Shown: piece by piece, positions 8,443 to 18,147 of the stretch
How positions within the stretch are numbered: position 1 is the stretch's first letter
How the letters are laid out: the number at the start of each line of letters is the position of its first letter
NCBI RefSeq assembly: GCF_013375535.1
Contig: NZ_JABXJG010000002.1
Location: 248,001 to 312,000, forward strand
Length of the DNA stretch: 64,000 nucleotides
Origin: Sphingobium sp. 15-1
GTDB lineage: Bacteria; Pseudomonadota; Alphaproteobacteria; Sphingomonadales; Sphingomonadaceae
Direction: 5' to 3'
Notes under the pieces: generated by a model
The model's database searches: none
What the model saw: only the letters and a program-made list of their open reading frames with translations
What the model was told of the DNA's origin: nothing
Program-made: the position numbers and the translations under genes

Positions 8443-10571
8443 TTCACAGCTCCTTTCAGGCGAAGCGCATTGGCGATCACGATCAGCGAGGATGTCGACA
8501 TGGCGACCGCCGCGACCAGCGGCGTCACCTTCCCCGCTATGGCCAGCGGCACCGCCAGCACATTATAGCCGATCGCCAGCGCGAAATTCTGCTTCACCAC
8601 GGCCACCGTCCGCCGCGCCGCATGCACGGTCAGCGCCACTGGCGCCAGCCTGTCGCCCAGGAACACGGCGTCGGCGGTAAGCTGGCTCGCATCGCTGGCG
8701 GAGGCGGGCGCCATGCTGGCATGACCCGCCGCCAGCGCCGGGCCGTCGTTCAGCCCGTCCCCGATCATCAGCACCTTCTCGCCATTGCCCTTCAACCGGC
8801 CGATCAGCGCCAGCTTGTCGGCGGGGCGCAGATGGCCGATGGCGGTGGTGCCGGTCGTCCGGGCGATCTCCTCCAGCGCGTCGGGGCGGTCGCCGCTGGC
8901 GATCAGTATCTTCAGCCCCATGCCACGCAGCACGTCCAGCGTGTCCGCCGCATCCGGTCGCAGCGCGTCGGTGAAGCTCAGCAGCATGGCCTGATCGCCG
9001 CGCCGATATTCCGCCGCCAGCCCGAACAGGTTGATCAGGCTGCGCGGACGCGCCAGCGACACGGCCACGCCCCCATAGTCCGCGAACACGCCCTCCCCCG
9101 CCACTTCGCGGACATTGTCGAGCGCGGCGGGCGTCACCCCCCGCGCCTCCAATGCTTGCCTCAAGGCTACGCTAAGCGGATGGCGGGACGCCCGCGACAG
9201 GGACAGCAGGATCGACCGGTCGTCGCGCCACAGACGGCGCAAACCCTGCGGCACCGGACGGCCCAGCGTCAGCGTGCCGGTCTTGTCGAACACCGCTTCG
9301 CTGACCTCCGCCAGCCGTTCCAGCGCCGACCCGTCCTTGACCAGCACGCCCCGCCGCATCAGCGCGCCACAGGCGACGATCTGCGCCGCCGGCACCGCCA
9401 GCCCCAGCGCGCAAGGGCAAGTGATCAGCAGCACGGCGACCGCGATCAGCAAGGCCTGATGCACGCCCGCCCCCGCGATCATCCACCCCGCGAAGGAGAG
9501 CGCCGCCAGCAGATGGACGCAGGGCGCATAGAGCCGCGCCGCCCGGTCGGCCAGCCGCACATAGCGCGACTTGCTCTGCCCCGCCTCCTCCATCAGCCGG
9601 GCGATGTCGGCAATAACGGTGTCAGGCCCCGCCGCCGTCACCTCCACCTGGATCGGCCCGTCGATATTGAGCGCACCCGCCTGCACATTATCGCCGGGAT
9701 GCACGCGCACTGGGGCGCTTTCCCCCGTCAGGAAGGCGATGTCGAGGCCGCTTTCGCCCTCCACCACGCGCCCGTCGGCAGCCAGCCTTTCGCCCGCAGC
9801 CACCAATATCGTCACGCCCGGTCGCAGAGCGTCGGCGCGGGTCCAGCGGCTGCTCCCATCCGCCGCCAGCACCAGCGCGCCGGGCGCGGTCTGCTTGAGC
9901 AGCGCCGCCACCCCCGCCCGCGCCCGCCCACGCATCATGCTGTCGAGCGAACGCCCCGCCAGCAGGAAGAACAGCAGCATCACCGCCCCGTCGAACCAGG
10001 CATGGGCGCCGCCGGTCACGGTTTCATACAGGCTCATGCCCGTCGTCAGCAGCACGCCGATGCTGATCGGCACGTCCATATTGGTCCGCCCCTGCCGCAA
10101 CGCCGCCCAGGCCGAACGGAAGAAGGGCTGGCCCGCATAGGCCACCGTCGGCAGGGCGATCAGCGCGGAGAGCCAGTGGAACATCTCCCGCGTCGCGCCC
10201 GCCGCCCCCGACCAGACCGACACCGACAGCAGCATGATGTTCATCGCTGCGAAGCCCGCCACCACCAGCGCGCGCGTCAGCCGCCTGCTTTCGGCCGCCG
10301 CGACATCCAGGCCCGCATCGGCCAGCGGCTCCGCCTCGAACCCCAGCGCGGCGATGGCGGCGCGCAGGTCGGGCGGAGTGAGGGCCGGATCGTGCCGGAT
10401 GGCGACCCGCTTCGCCCCCATATTGACCCGCGCCGACACTATGCCGGGCTGGCGGGGAAGCCCCTCCTCGATCTTGGCGATGCAGCCGACGCAATGGATG
10501 CCGGGGACGGCGAACAGGCTTTCCGCTGTCTCCTCCGTTGCGGGATCGGGGATCAGCGCTTTCGTGGCCAT
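8439..10571 (-). CDS. ccoI: Copper-transporting P1B-type ATPase CcoI/FixI
   Basis: This 710-residue P-type ATPase exports copper to the periplasm for assembly of cbb3 oxidase. It shows an N-terminal heavy-metal domain (GIHCVGC, residues 24-30), the TGES actuator motif, the membrane CPC motif (ITCPCALGLAVP), the phosphorylation site DKTGTLT and the hinge GDGLNDGPAL. These are hallmarks of P1B-1 copper ATPases, and the position between ccoH and ccoS identifies it as CcoI rather than CopA. Its ATG overlaps the ccoH stop by one base (TGATG), and its own stop overlaps the ccoS start. Confidence 0.95.
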   Translation of the reverse strand: MATKALIPDPATEETAESLFAVPGIHCVGCIAKIEEGLPRQPGIVSARVNMGAKRVAIRHDPALTPPDLRAAIAALGFEAEPLADAGLDVAAAESRRLTRALVVAGFAAMNIMLLSVSVWSGAAGATREMFHWLSALIALPTVAYAGQPFFRSAWAALRQGRTNMDVPISIGVLLTTGMSLYETVTGGAHAWFDGAVMLLFFLLAGRSLDSMMRGRARAGVAALLKQTAPGALVLAADGSSRWTRADALRPGVTILVAAGERLAADGRVVEGESGLDIAFLTGESAPVRVHPGDNVQAGALNIDGPIQVEVTAAGPDTVIADIARLMEEAGQSKSRYVRLADRAARLYAPCVHLLAALSFAGWMIAGAGVHQALLIAVAVLLITCPCALGLAVPAAQIVACGALMRRGVLVKDGSALERLAEVSEAVFDKTGTLTLGRPVPQGLRRLWRDDRSILLSLSRASRHPLSVALRQALEARGVTPAALDNVREVAGEGVFADYGGVAVSLARPRSLINLFGLAAEYRRGDQAMLLSFTDALRPDAADTLDVLRGMGLKILIASGDRPDALEEIARTTGTTAIGHLRPADKLALIGRLKGNGEKVLMIGDGLNDGPALAAGHASMAPASASDASQLTADAVFLGDRLAPVALTVHAARRTVAVVKQNFALAIGYNVLAVPLAIAGKVTPLVAAVAMSTSSLIVIANALRLKGAVK

Positions 10572-11047
10572 CAGTCGACCTCCCTCAACAGATGTTCCTC
10601 GCGCCCGGTCAGGCGCAGATCGAAGCGGATTTGCCAGCGGCCCAGGGGCAAGGCGCGGTCGCTGGCGTAGACACCCGGCGCCATTTCGTGGAACGCCAGC
10701 GATAGGTCAGGCGCCCGCCCCAGCGGATGCTGCGCGACCGCCATCACGCCGCCGCCCGCCATCGGCGCCCCCTTTGCGTCGGTCAGGGTCAGGCGGACAT
10801 GCCGCGCCGCATCCATCGTCACCTTATCCTGCCATCCCAGCCGCCGCTGTGCGCGGGCTTCGGCCAGCCAGCCATTGAATTTCTGGCTGGCGACATAGCT
10901 GTTTTCGACCACGGTGCCGCCGAAGGACCGCACCGCAATGGTCGCCATCAGCATGTTGACCGCGATCACCACGGCGAAGAACGCGACCAGGATCGCGGTC
11001 ATGTGCCAGCCAGTGAAGCGGCGGATGGAGGATGGAGCAGGGGTCAT
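10571..11047 (-). CDS. ccoH: cbb3 oxidase assembly protein CcoH/FixH
   Basis: This 158-residue protein has one N-terminal transmembrane helix (residues 17-38) and a periplasmic beta-rich FixH domain containing the typical ENSYVASQKFNGWLAEA segment. FixH/CcoH is required for stable assembly of cbb3 oxidase. It is sandwiched between ccoG (3-bp gap) and ccoI (1-bp overlap), consistent with one transcript. Confidence 0.93.
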   Translation of the reverse strand: MTPAPSSIRRFTGWHMTAILVAFFAVVIAVNMLMATIAVRSFGGTVVENSYVASQKFNGWLAEARAQRRLGWQDKVTMDAARHVRLTLTDAKGAPMAGGGVMAVAQHPLGRAPDLSLAFHEMAPGVYASDRALPLGRWQIRFDLRLTGREEHLLREVD

Positions 11048-11050
11048 GCT

Positions 11051-12481
11051 TCAGGGCCTTTCAAATCGGGCGGGTTCGCTGGCGCTGCCGCCTTCGCGAT
11101 CCATGGCGCGCACAGTGAAGCGGAAATCCTGCCGCGCCGGGCCGCCGGACGGCAGCGTCAGGAAGAGGCGCAGTTTCGCCACCCTGTCGGCGGGCACGGT
11201 GGTCCGCACCGTCGTCGCAGCGGTTTCACGCGATCCCACGTCGGTCCACATCCTGCCGCCGGGCAGGCCGCTGAAGCCAACTTCCATCTGGCGGGGCCGC
11301 GCCTGCATGTTGCGCAGCTTGACCGTATAGGCGTTACGGATCGCGCCGTCGGACAGGCGCACGAAGATCGGGTTGCGGTCCTGCTGCGCGCTGATCTCCA
11401 GCCGCTCGCGTGCACCGAGCGCGAACAGCATGGCCGCGCCGATGCCGGCCCAGACCGCGAAATAGGCGATGGTGCGGGGCCGCAGCAGCGTCCTCAGCAC
11501 CGGGCGCGGCGCGGCGCCTTTCTGCTCCGCCTCCGCATCGTCCTGCGTGCAATAATCGATCAGCCCGCGTGGCCGCCCGACCTGCGCCATCACCTTGTCG
11601 CAGGCATCGATGCAGAGCGCGCAGGTAATGCAGCCGATCTGCGGCCCTTCGCGAATGTCGATGCCGGTCGGGCAGACGGCGACGCACTGGTTGCAATCCA
11701 CGCAGTCGCCAAACTCGCCCGGATGCGCCTGAGCCTTCTTCAGACTCCCGCGCTTCTCCCCGCGCCAATGCTTGTAGGTGACGATCAGCGATTTCTCATC
11801 CAGCATCGCGGTCTGGATGCGCGGCCAGGGACACATGTAGATGCACACCTGCTCCCGCATGAACCCGCCCAGCACGAAGGTCGTGGCGGTCAGCACGAAA
11901 GTCGTCGCATAGGCGACCGGCGCGGCGGTCCCGCTCCAGAACTCCCGTTGCAGCGTCGGGGCGTCCGCGAAATAGAATATCCATGCGCCCCCGGTGACGA
12001 AGGCGATCTCCAGCCAGACCGACCATTTGACGGTCCGCCGGGCGATCTTGGCCGCACCCCAGGGTGCCTTGGCGAGCCTCAACTGCGCATTGCGGTCGCC
12101 GTCGATGAAGCGTTCGACATGCTGGTAGAGGTCAGTCCAAACCGTCTGCGGACAGGCATAGCCGCACCAGGCCCGCCCCACCGCCGACGTGACGAGGAAC
12201 AGCCCGATCCCCGCCATGATCAGCAGGCCCGCGACATAATAAAATTCCTGCGGCCAGATCTCGATCGCGAACATGTAGAAGCGGCGATGGGCGAGATCGA
12301 CCAGCACCGCCTGATCGGGCGCATAAGGCCCCCGGTCCCAGCGCAGCCAGGGCGTGCCCCAATAGATGGCCAGCGTCACCGCCATGATCGCCCATTTCAG
12401 GCGGCGGTAGAAGCCGTCCACCGCCTTGGGATAGACGCCCTTGCGCTTTTCATAAAGCGAGGCGGAACCGGACATCAGCAT
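11051..12481 (-). CDS. ccoG: cbb3 oxidase accessory iron-sulfur protein CcoG/FixG
   Basis: This 476-residue membrane protein has several transmembrane helices, a CGYACPQTVW motif near residue 105, and a bacterial ferredoxin region with two four-Cys clusters (CVDCNQCVAVCPTG and CITCALCIDACDKV). The C-terminal third is a periplasmic immunoglobulin-like FixG domain. CcoG is reported to reduce copper during delivery to the oxidase. It follows ccoP with a 3-bp gap. The start MLMSG could equally be the second Met, two codons in. Confidence 0.95.
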   Translation of the reverse strand: MLMSGSASLYEKRKGVYPKAVDGFYRRLKWAIMAVTLAIYWGTPWLRWDRGPYAPDQAVLVDLAHRRFYMFAIEIWPQEFYYVAGLLIMAGIGLFLVTSAVGRAWCGYACPQTVWTDLYQHVERFIDGDRNAQLRLAKAPWGAAKIARRTVKWSVWLEIAFVTGGAWIFYFADAPTLQREFWSGTAAPVAYATTFVLTATTFVLGGFMREQVCIYMCPWPRIQTAMLDEKSLIVTYKHWRGEKRGSLKKAQAHPGEFGDCVDCNQCVAVCPTGIDIREGPQIGCITCALCIDACDKVMAQVGRPRGLIDYCTQDDAEAEQKGAAPRPVLRTLLRPRTIAYFAVWAGIGAAMLFALGARERLEISAQQDRNPIFVRLSDGAIRNAYTVKLRNMQARPRQMEVGFSGLPGGRMWTDVGSRETAATTVRTTVPADRVAKLRLFLTLPSGGPARQDFRFTVRAMDREGGSASEPARFERP

Positions 12482-12484
12482 GGC

Positions 12485-13390
12485 TTAGCGGCCCGCCCCC
12501 GCTGCTGCCGGGACAGTGGTCTCTCCACCGCCCAGGCTGTGCACATAGGCCGCCAGCATGCGGATGGTCGCCTTGTCCAGCTTGTCGTCCCAGCGCGGCA
12601 TCACGCCATGGCGGCTGTTCCAGACGGTTTCACGGATCGTCCCCGCATCGCCGCCATAGAGCCAGATGGCATCGGTCAGATTGGGCGCGCCCAGGCTCCG
12701 GCTGCCCTTGCCCGCCGGGCCGTGGCAGACCCCGCAATTGTCGACAAAGACCTTGTCCCCCCGCCGCGATGCTGCACTTGGCCGGTCCTGCCCGCTGATC
12801 GTGCGGACATGCGCCACCACATCGTCGACCTGCGCCGCCGTCAGCAACTGATCCTTGCCGAAGGCGGGCATCAGCGACTGGCGCGAGGCATCATGGTTCG
12901 GGTTTCGGATGCCGTCGGTGACGGTCTTCTCGATCGTCGCCAGATCGCCGCCCCACAGCCAGTCGTCGTCATTGAGGTTGGGATAGCCCTTCGACCCTGC
13001 CGCGCCCGATCCATGGCACTGGACGCAATGGACGCGGAAGGCCGCCCGGCCACCCTCGACCGCCGCCTGCATCAGTTGCGGCTTGCCCGGCAGGGCGACG
13101 ATCGGCGTCTGAGCGATCGCCAGCCGGATCGGCGCGATCTGCCTTTCCCGCGCCGCCAGTTCCTTTTCCAGCGCGCCCCGGCTCGACCAGCCGAACATCC
13201 CGCCGGTCGCCCGGTCGATCATCGGAATGGCCGGATAGGCAATCACATAACCGAGCGCGAACAGGATCGTCGCGTAGAAGGTCCAGAGCCACCAGCGCGG
13301 CAGCGGCGTGTCCAGTTCCTGGATGCCGTCCCATTCATGATGCTTGATCTCCGTCCCGGTGGCGGGATCGATGCGCTTTTCGTCAGCCAT
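12485..13390 (-). CDS. ccoP: cbb3 cytochrome oxidase dihaem subunit CcoP
   Basis: This 301-residue protein has an N-terminal TM anchor (PRWWLWTFYATILFALGYVI) preceded by the typical GTEIKHHEWDGIQELDTPLP segment. It carries two cytochrome c domains with CVQCH and CGVCH haem motifs, and Met ligands in LMPAFG and VMPRW. It passes electrons from the cytochrome bc1 pool to the oxidase. ATG 13390 is chosen because CGGAGG lies just upstream; an earlier in-frame ATG would add 21 residues inside ccoQ. The start overlaps the end of ccoQ by 8 bp. Confidence 0.96.
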   Translation of the reverse strand: MADEKRIDPATGTEIKHHEWDGIQELDTPLPRWWLWTFYATILFALGYVIAYPAIPMIDRATGGMFGWSSRGALEKELAARERQIAPIRLAIAQTPIVALPGKPQLMQAAVEGGRAAFRVHCVQCHGSGAAGSKGYPNLNDDDWLWGGDLATIEKTVTDGIRNPNHDASRQSLMPAFGKDQLLTAAQVDDVVAHVRTISGQDRPSAASRRGDKVFVDNCGVCHGPAGKGSRSLGAPNLTDAIWLYGGDAGTIRETVWNSRHGVMPRWDDKLDKATIRMLAAYVHSLGGGETTVPAAAGAGR

Positions 13391-13550
13391 GGTCGGCCTC
13401 CGTTTGGTCCTCGAAGATGGCGAGCGCGGCTTCCGCGCTGCGCTGTCGTCCATGGGGCAGGAAGTGCCAGCCGATGAGGGTCACATAGACCAGCCCCATG
13501 AACACCAGCCCCCAGCTATCGGCAAAATGCCGCAAGGCGTCATAGCTCAT
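13383..13550 (-). CDS. ccoQ: cbb3 oxidase small subunit CcoQ
   Basis: This 55-residue membrane protein has a single helix ([20 protein letters not shown]) followed by a basic-then-acidic tail. That is the usual CcoQ/FixQ form, with a Y-x-x-L-R-x-F-A-D-S-W-G start. It stabilises the interaction of CcoP with the core oxidase. It overlaps the ccoO stop by 4 bp (ATGA) and the ccoP start by 8 bp. Confidence 0.92.
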   Translation of the reverse strand: MSYDALRHFADSWGLVFMGLVYVTLIGWHFLPHGRQRSAEAALAIFEDQTEADHG

Positions 13551-14293
13551 CTCTCGACCTCTTGCGGTTTCGCGCTATCCACATCGACCAGCGTGCCCAG
13601 CATCTGGAGATAGGCGACCAGCGCATCCATCTCGGTCAGCTTGGCCGGATCGCCGTCGAAATCGCGGGCCTGCGCCTTGGGATAGCGCTTGACGAGGTCG
13701 CTGCTGTCCGCATCGGGATCGGCCTGGGCTTTCAGGTCGTCATTGGCCTTGGCGATGTCGTCCTTGCTGTACGGAACGCCGACATCGTTAAGCGCGGTCA
13801 GATCCTTGCGCATGTCGGGCAGCTTCAGTTCGCGCTCGGCCAGGAAGGCATAGCCCGGCATGATCGATTCCGGCACAACCGCGCGCGGGTCTTTCAGATG
13901 CTGGACATGCCATTCATCCGAATATCTGCCGCCCACGCGGGCCAGATCCGGCCCGGTGCGCTTCGATCCCCATTGGAAGGGATGATCGTACATGCTCTCG
14001 GCCGCGAGGCTGTAATGGCCGTAGCGTTCCGTCTCGTCCCGGAAAGGACGGATCATCTGGCTATGACAATTATAGCAGCCCTCGCGGATGTAGATGTTCC
14101 GTCCCGCCAGCTCCAGCGGCGTATAGGGACGCACGCCCTCCACCTTCTCGATCGTATTGTCGATCCAGAAAAGCGGCGCGATCTCCACTATGCCGCCGAT
14201 GGCGACGACGATGAGAGACGCGATACCCAGCAGGGAGACATTCCGCTCCAGCCTGCCATGGTCGAAGAATTTGCTCTTGGTCTTGCTTGCCAT
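13547..14293 (-). CDS. ccoO: cbb3 cytochrome oxidase monohaem subunit CcoO
   Basis: This 248-residue membrane-anchored cytochrome c has a TM helix near residues 20-40 and the [15 protein letters not shown] motif typical of CcoO. It also has [16 protein letters not shown] and a Met ligand region ([11 protein letters not shown]). It is the second subunit of the high-affinity cbb3 terminal oxidase. AAGGAG upstream supports ATG 14293. It lies 14 bp after ccoN. Confidence 0.97.
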   Translation of the reverse strand: MASKTKSKFFDHGRLERNVSLLGIASLIVVAIGGIVEIAPLFWIDNTIEKVEGVRPYTPLELAGRNIYIREGCYNCHSQMIRPFRDETERYGHYSLAAESMYDHPFQWGSKRTGPDLARVGGRYSDEWHVQHLKDPRAVVPESIMPGYAFLAERELKLPDMRKDLTALNDVGVPYSKDDIAKANDDLKAQADPDADSSDLVKRYPKAQARDFDGDPAKLTEMDALVAYLQMLGTLVDVDSAKPQEVER

Positions 14294-14307
14294 GTCCGAA
14301 TACTCCT

Positions 14308-15966
14308 TCAGGCAGGCTGGGTGACGAGCGGCCGGTCGGCGTCGGCGTCATAGGCGGCGTCGTTCATCGGCTTTTCCTCGCGCAGCGGGCTGCCCGCGAT
14401 GGTCTTGCCGATGTTCCAGGCCATGATGATCGCGCCGCTCAGGTACATGAGGCCACCCGCCGCCCGGATCAGGTACATGGGGAACATGGCGCTCACGACT
14501 TCGGAGAAGGCGTAGACGAGATAGCCGTCGCTACCATATTCCCGCCACATCAGCCCCTGCATGATGCCCGCGACCCACATCGACGCGGCGTAGAGCACGA
14601 TCCCCAGCGTCGCCAGCCAGAAGTGCCAGTTCACCAGGCGAAGACTGTACAGCCGCTCGCGCTTCCACAGTCGTGGCGTCAGATAATAGAGGCAGGCGAA
14701 GGTGATCAGCCCGTTCCACCCCAGCGCACCACTATGCACATGGCCGATGGTCCAGTCGGTATAATGGCTGAGACTGTTGACCGCCTTCACCGACATCATC
14801 GGACCTTCGAAAGTCGACATGCCATAGAATGCCAGCGCCATCACCATCATGCGGATGATCGGATCGGTGCGGATGCGGTCCCAGGCGCCGTTCAGCGTCA
14901 TCAACCCGTTGATCATCCCGCCCCAGCTCGGCATCCACAACATGACCGAGAAGACCATGCCCAAAGTCTGCGCCCAGTCGGGCAGCGCGGTATAGTGGAG
15001 ATGGTGCGGCCCCGCCCAGATATAGAGGAAGATCAGCGACCAGAAGTGGATGATCGACAGGCGATAGCTATAGACCGGCCGCTCGGCCTGCTTGGGCACG
15101 AAATAATACATCATGGCCAGGAAGCCCGCGGTCAGGAAGAAACCGACCGCATTATGCCCGTACCACCACTGCGTCAGCGCATCCTGCACGCCCGCGAAGG
15201 CGCTGTAGCTCTTGGAACCGAGCAGGCTGACCGGCATGGAAAGATTGTTGACGATGTGCAGCATCGCGATCGTCAGGATGAAACTCAGGTAAAACCAGTT
15301 CGCCACATAGATATGCGGTTCGCTGCGGCGCAAGATGGTGCCGCCGAACACGACCAGATAGGCGACCCAGACGATGGTCAGCCACAGGTCGACATACCAT
15401 TCCGGCTCGGCATATTCCTTGCCCTCGGTAATGCCCAGCAGATAGCCGGTCGCCGCGAGCACGATGAAAAACTGATAGCCCCAGAAGACGAACCGCGCGA
15501 GCGCCGGAAAGGCCAGCCGCGCCCGGCAGGTCCGCTGCACGACATAAAAGCTGGTGGCGATCAGCGCATTGCCGCCAAAGGCGAAGATCACGGCGGAGGT
15601 ATGCAACGGCCTGAGCCGCCCGAAGCTGGTATATTCAAGCCCCAGGTTCAGCGCTGGAAAGGCGAGTTGAAGCGCGATGTACAGCCCCGCGAGAAAGCCC
15701 GCCAGACCCCAGAAGACGGTCGCGATCACGCCCCAGCGGATCGGATCGTCGTCATATTTCCCCTGGCTTTCGGGCATCTTCAGCAGCCCGCGCGTGATCG
15801 CCTCATAATCGGCATGCCGCATCGTCAGCACGGCCACGGCCAGCGCGGCGGCGCACACGATCCCCATATGCACGGCAAAGCCGAAGTCCGCCGCCGCCAG
15901 CGCCGCCAGAAAGGCCAGCGTCGCGAGCGCGAACCAGCCGCCCGTCTTCCAAACCAGTTGCTCCAT
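14308..15966 (-). CDS. ccoN: cbb3 cytochrome oxidase catalytic subunit CcoN
   Basis: This 552-residue haem-copper oxidase subunit I has about 12-14 transmembrane helices. Histidine ligands are visible in [14 protein letters not shown] (low-spin haem), the CuB/haem b3 site region [13 protein letters not shown], and the [14 protein letters not shown] and [13 protein letters not shown] segments. It catalyses oxygen reduction coupled to proton pumping at low oxygen. ATG 15966 (MEQLVWK) is preferred over an in-frame TTG two codons upstream. An FNR-type palindrome lies about 76 bp upstream, consistent with micro-aerobic induction. It is the first gene of ccoNOQP-GHIS. Confidence 0.97.
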   Translation of the reverse strand: MEQLVWKTGGWFALATLAFLAALAAADFGFAVHMGIVCAAALAVAVLTMRHADYEAITRGLLKMPESQGKYDDDPIRWGVIATVFWGLAGFLAGLYIALQLAFPALNLGLEYTSFGRLRPLHTSAVIFAFGGNALIATSFYVVQRTCRARLAFPALARFVFWGYQFFIVLAATGYLLGITEGKEYAEPEWYVDLWLTIVWVAYLVVFGGTILRRSEPHIYVANWFYLSFILTIAMLHIVNNLSMPVSLLGSKSYSAFAGVQDALTQWWYGHNAVGFFLTAGFLAMMYYFVPKQAERPVYSYRLSIIHFWSLIFLYIWAGPHHLHYTALPDWAQTLGMVFSVMLWMPSWGGMINGLMTLNGAWDRIRTDPIIRMMVMALAFYGMSTFEGPMMSVKAVNSLSHYTDWTIGHVHSGALGWNGLITFACLYYLTPRLWKRERLYSLRLVNWHFWLATLGIVLYAASMWVAGIMQGLMWREYGSDGYLVYAFSEVVSAMFPMYLIRAAGGLMYLSGAIIMAWNIGKTIAGSPLREEKPMNDAAYDADADRPLVTQPA

Positions 15967-16041
15967 AGCCAACTCGCTTTTTAAATGATTTCCCCGTCAA
16001 AGGCTTTGCGGCGTCCTTCGCTGCGGAACCGCCCTTCTGCA

Positions 16042-16055
16042 TTGACCTCTGTCAA
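16042..16055. promoter_or_regulatory. FNR/FixK-type anaerobox upstream of ccoN
   Basis: TTGACCTCTGTCAA is a perfect inverted TTGAC-N4-GTCAA, matching the FNR/FixK consensus TTGAT-N4-ATCAA in the half-site TTGA and the spacing. It lies 76-90 bp upstream of the ccoN start, downstream of the fnrL stop. Its likely ligand is the FnrL protein encoded next door. Confidence 0.8.
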
Positions 16056-16111
16056 AGCCGGCGTCGTAGGTATGTAGGGGAATGTCCGTAGGGCGGCACG
16101 CCCCCCTTTTT

Positions 16112-16208
16112 CCGTCATCCCCGCGAAGGCGGGGATCCATCTCCCAACGATGCAGATAGCCTTAGCGTCAGGGAAATGAATCCCCGCCTCCGCAGGAACG
16201 ACGTCATG
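16112..16208. repeat. Intergenic palindromic repeat, family B (GTCATCCCCGCGAAGGCGGGGAT type)
   Basis: The left part (16113-16142) and right part (16180-16206) are imperfect inverted copies carrying CCCCGC...GCGGGG stems, and the left arm is itself a small hairpin. This type of repeat is common between genes of sphingomonads. It lies just after fnrL and may act as a terminator for it. Confidence 0.7.
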
Positions 16209-16226
16209 AAATAAAGGCCCGGGGAC

Positions 16227-17006
16227 TCACTCCCCCTCGGCCATGCCTTCCAGCCGATCGGCATCGACGATGCGCACGCCCCGTCGCCCGGAAAGCGCAA
16301 TCACACCCAACCGCTTCAAATCGCTGATCTGGCGGGAAACCGTCTCGATGGTCAGCCCCAGCACATCGGCTATCTGCTGCCGCGACAGGGGCAGTTCGAT
16401 CACCCCGTCCCGGTCCGCCCGCAGCCGCCGGTGCATATCGAGCAGCAAGGTCGCCACCTTCTCCCGCGCATTCTTCCGCCCCAGCAGCAGCATCCACGCC
16501 CGGGTCCGGTCGAGATCGTCCAGCGTCCGCTGCAACAACCGATGCTCCAGCGCCGGATGTTCGCGCGCGAAGCCGTCGAAGGCGCCCCTCGGATAGAGGC
16601 ACAGCCGCGCATCGGTCAGCGCCGTGACGCTATGCGGCGTCCGCGCGCCGAAGGGGCGGCCGATGAAATCCGATGCATAGACGACACCGACGATCTGCTC
16701 GCGCCCGTCGCCGGTGGAGGTGGACAGCTTCAGCGTCCCCTCGATCACATTGGCGACCAGCGTGGAGCTGTCGCCTTCCCACATCACGGTCTGCCCAGCT
16801 TGCAGCGACACCCGCCGCCCGATCCGGTTCAGCGCCACGCGCTGCTGTTCGTCAAGGTCGGCGCAGATCGCCTGATCGCGCACCTCGCACCGGTCGCAAT
16901 ATTGCCCGCCACAGCCCTTGGCCGGCGGCGCCGCCGCCATGACGAAGGCCGCATCGTCCTGCGCCTTTTGCGCCAGATCAAATCGCATATCCATGCGCCG
17001 ATCCAT
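16227..17006 (-). CDS. fnrL: Crp/Fnr-family oxygen-responsive regulator, FnrL type
   Basis: This 259-residue regulator has four N-terminal cysteines (Cys32, 37, 40, 48, in GCGGQYCDRCE...AIC) and an internal Cys136. That suits an oxygen-labile iron-sulfur cluster as in FNR. A cyclic-nucleotide-like beta roll follows, then a C-terminal HTH with ETVSR, the E-x-x-S-R motif that reads TTGA half-sites. It should activate ccoN, ompW and hemN under low oxygen, since matching sites lie upstream of each. It lies upstream of the cco cluster on the same strand but with its own intergenic region. The exact start is unclear because three Met codons occur in the first seven. Confidence 0.93.
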   Translation of the reverse strand: MDRRMDMRFDLAQKAQDDAAFVMAAAPPAKGCGGQYCDRCEVRDQAICADLDEQQRVALNRIGRRVSLQAGQTVMWEGDSSTLVANVIEGTLKLSTSTGDGREQIVGVVYASDFIGRPFGARTPHSVTALTDARLCLYPRGAFDGFAREHPALEHRLLQRTLDDLDRTRAWMLLLGRKNAREKVATLLLDMHRRLRADRDGVIELPLSRQQIADVLGLTIETVSRQISDLKRLGVIALSGRRGVRIVDADRLEGMAEGE

Positions 17007-17093
17007 GCCGCCGCCGCACGCCGCAACCTATCCGTAATTGTCCCTACGAGGCGAAAGTGGGTGGTTGGCGGACCGTCCGCTGCTTGAAGCAAA

Positions 17094-17182
17094 ACGTGCT
17101 CCTGCGAAGGCAGGAGCCCAGTTCAGACGGTTCGAGGACACACTGAGGGCAGGACTGGGCTCCTGCCCGCGCAGGAGCACGT
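17094..17182. repeat. REP-like palindrome, family A copy 2
   Basis: Inverted arms 17094-17122 and 17154-17182 are 29 bp each with two mismatches, around a 31-base centre. The left arm shares its core with the copies at 4472 and 60139. It lies between fnrL and ompW, both on the minus strand. Confidence 0.88.
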
Positions 17183-17226
17183 CGCTCTTAGTGGCGGCAA
17201 TTGGCCAAAGCCGCCACCCCACCCCA

Positions 17227-17889
17227 TCAGAACTTCATCCCCACACCCACACCGAAGACGAAGGGATCAAGCTCCAGCTTCACCCTCTGCACGCCTGCAG
17301 CAGCGGTCGACAGCCGCGCCGTGGTATCGATGTCGATATATTTGACGTCCAAATTCAAAAACATCCGCTCGTTAAGGTCAATGTCGACCCCGACCTGCCC
17401 CGCCCAGCCAAAACTGTCGGACATATGCACCTTGGTCGCGCCCACCGCGCCCTCCAGCGCGTTCGACGCCTTCTCATTATAGAATAGCGTATAGTTCACG
17501 CCCGCGCCGACATAGGGCCTGATCTTCCCTTCGGGCAGGAAATGATATTGCGCCGTCAGCGTCGGCGGCAGCACCCAGGTCGATGCAAGCCTGCCGATAC
17601 CCCCGGTCGTGCCGGCCTGCCCGCTCGCGCTATGCTTGGTGGTCGCGGCGATCAGCTCGAAACCGATATGGTCGGTCGCCATATAGGTGACATCGACTTC
17701 CGGCATCACGCTGTTGTCGACCTTCACCTTCTCACCCGGAAAGGCGGGCAGCACGCTCCCGCTCTTCTCGTTGGGCGCGACCATGATGCCGCGCAGCCGC
17801 AGCAGCACATCGCCCTGCGCCGCCTGGGCAGGCGCGGCCAGAACAGCACAACCGGCAACCGCGCCCAGCAGGATCGTCTTGATGGTCAT
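17227..17889 (-). CDS. ompW: Outer membrane protein, OmpW family
   Basis: This 220-residue protein has a signal peptide ending in APAQA and a small eight-strand beta barrel with the OmpW features. These include LRLRGIMVAPNE, the LPPTLTAQYHF motif, IRPYVGAGVNYT, and a C-terminal aromatic strand ending in GVGMKF. OmpW proteins allow small hydrophobic molecules through the outer membrane. The ATG has AAGGAC upstream. An FNR-like site sits about 86 bp upstream, which fits the known FNR control of ompW in enteric bacteria. Confidence 0.93.
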   Translation of the reverse strand: MTIKTILLGAVAGCAVLAAPAQAAQGDVLLRLRGIMVAPNEKSGSVLPAFPGEKVKVDNSVMPEVDVTYMATDHIGFELIAATTKHSASGQAGTTGGIGRLASTWVLPPTLTAQYHFLPEGKIRPYVGAGVNYTLFYNEKASNALEGAVGATKVHMSDSFGWAGQVGVDIDLNERMFLNLDVKYIDIDTTARLSTAAAGVQRVKLELDPFVFGVGVGMKF

Positions 17890-17974
17890 GTCCTTGAAAC
17901 TCCATCCCTGTTGTCAGTGGCGCCCTTCTGCCGCGCCGCGACACGCCCGGCATTGATCCCGCGCAACCGGCAAT

Positions 17975-17988
17975 TTGACCTGCCTCAA
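17975..17988. promoter_or_regulatory. FNR-like site upstream of ompW
   Basis: TTGACCTGCCTCAA has both half-sites TTGA and TCAA at the standard 6-base spacing. It lies 86-99 bp upstream of the ompW start. The inner flanking bases do not follow the T-N4-A preference, so it is weaker than the ccoN site. Confidence 0.6.
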
Positions 17989-18147
17989 TGCCGGAAACCG
18001 CCATCCATATGATCAGGTACGGGAGCTCCATATGCGTCGATCATGTCACCGAATTTCACGGCATCGGCGGTTTCCAGCCCTCACGAGCCGCTGCACGGAT
18101 TCGCCCTCAAAGTCGATTTGCCGGGGGCGACCCGTCATGATCCGCGT

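Noticed and set aside
8622..10670. 682-codon plus-strand frame opposite ccoI
   Set aside because: Same reason: ccoI on the other strand has all P-type ATPase motifs.
10727..13477. 916-codon plus-strand frame opposite the cco genes
   Set aside because: It is an antisense shadow across several well-identified minus-strand genes, with no start context or motif.
14287..15984. 565-codon plus-strand frame opposite ccoN
   Set aside because: It is an antisense shadow; ccoN is unambiguous.
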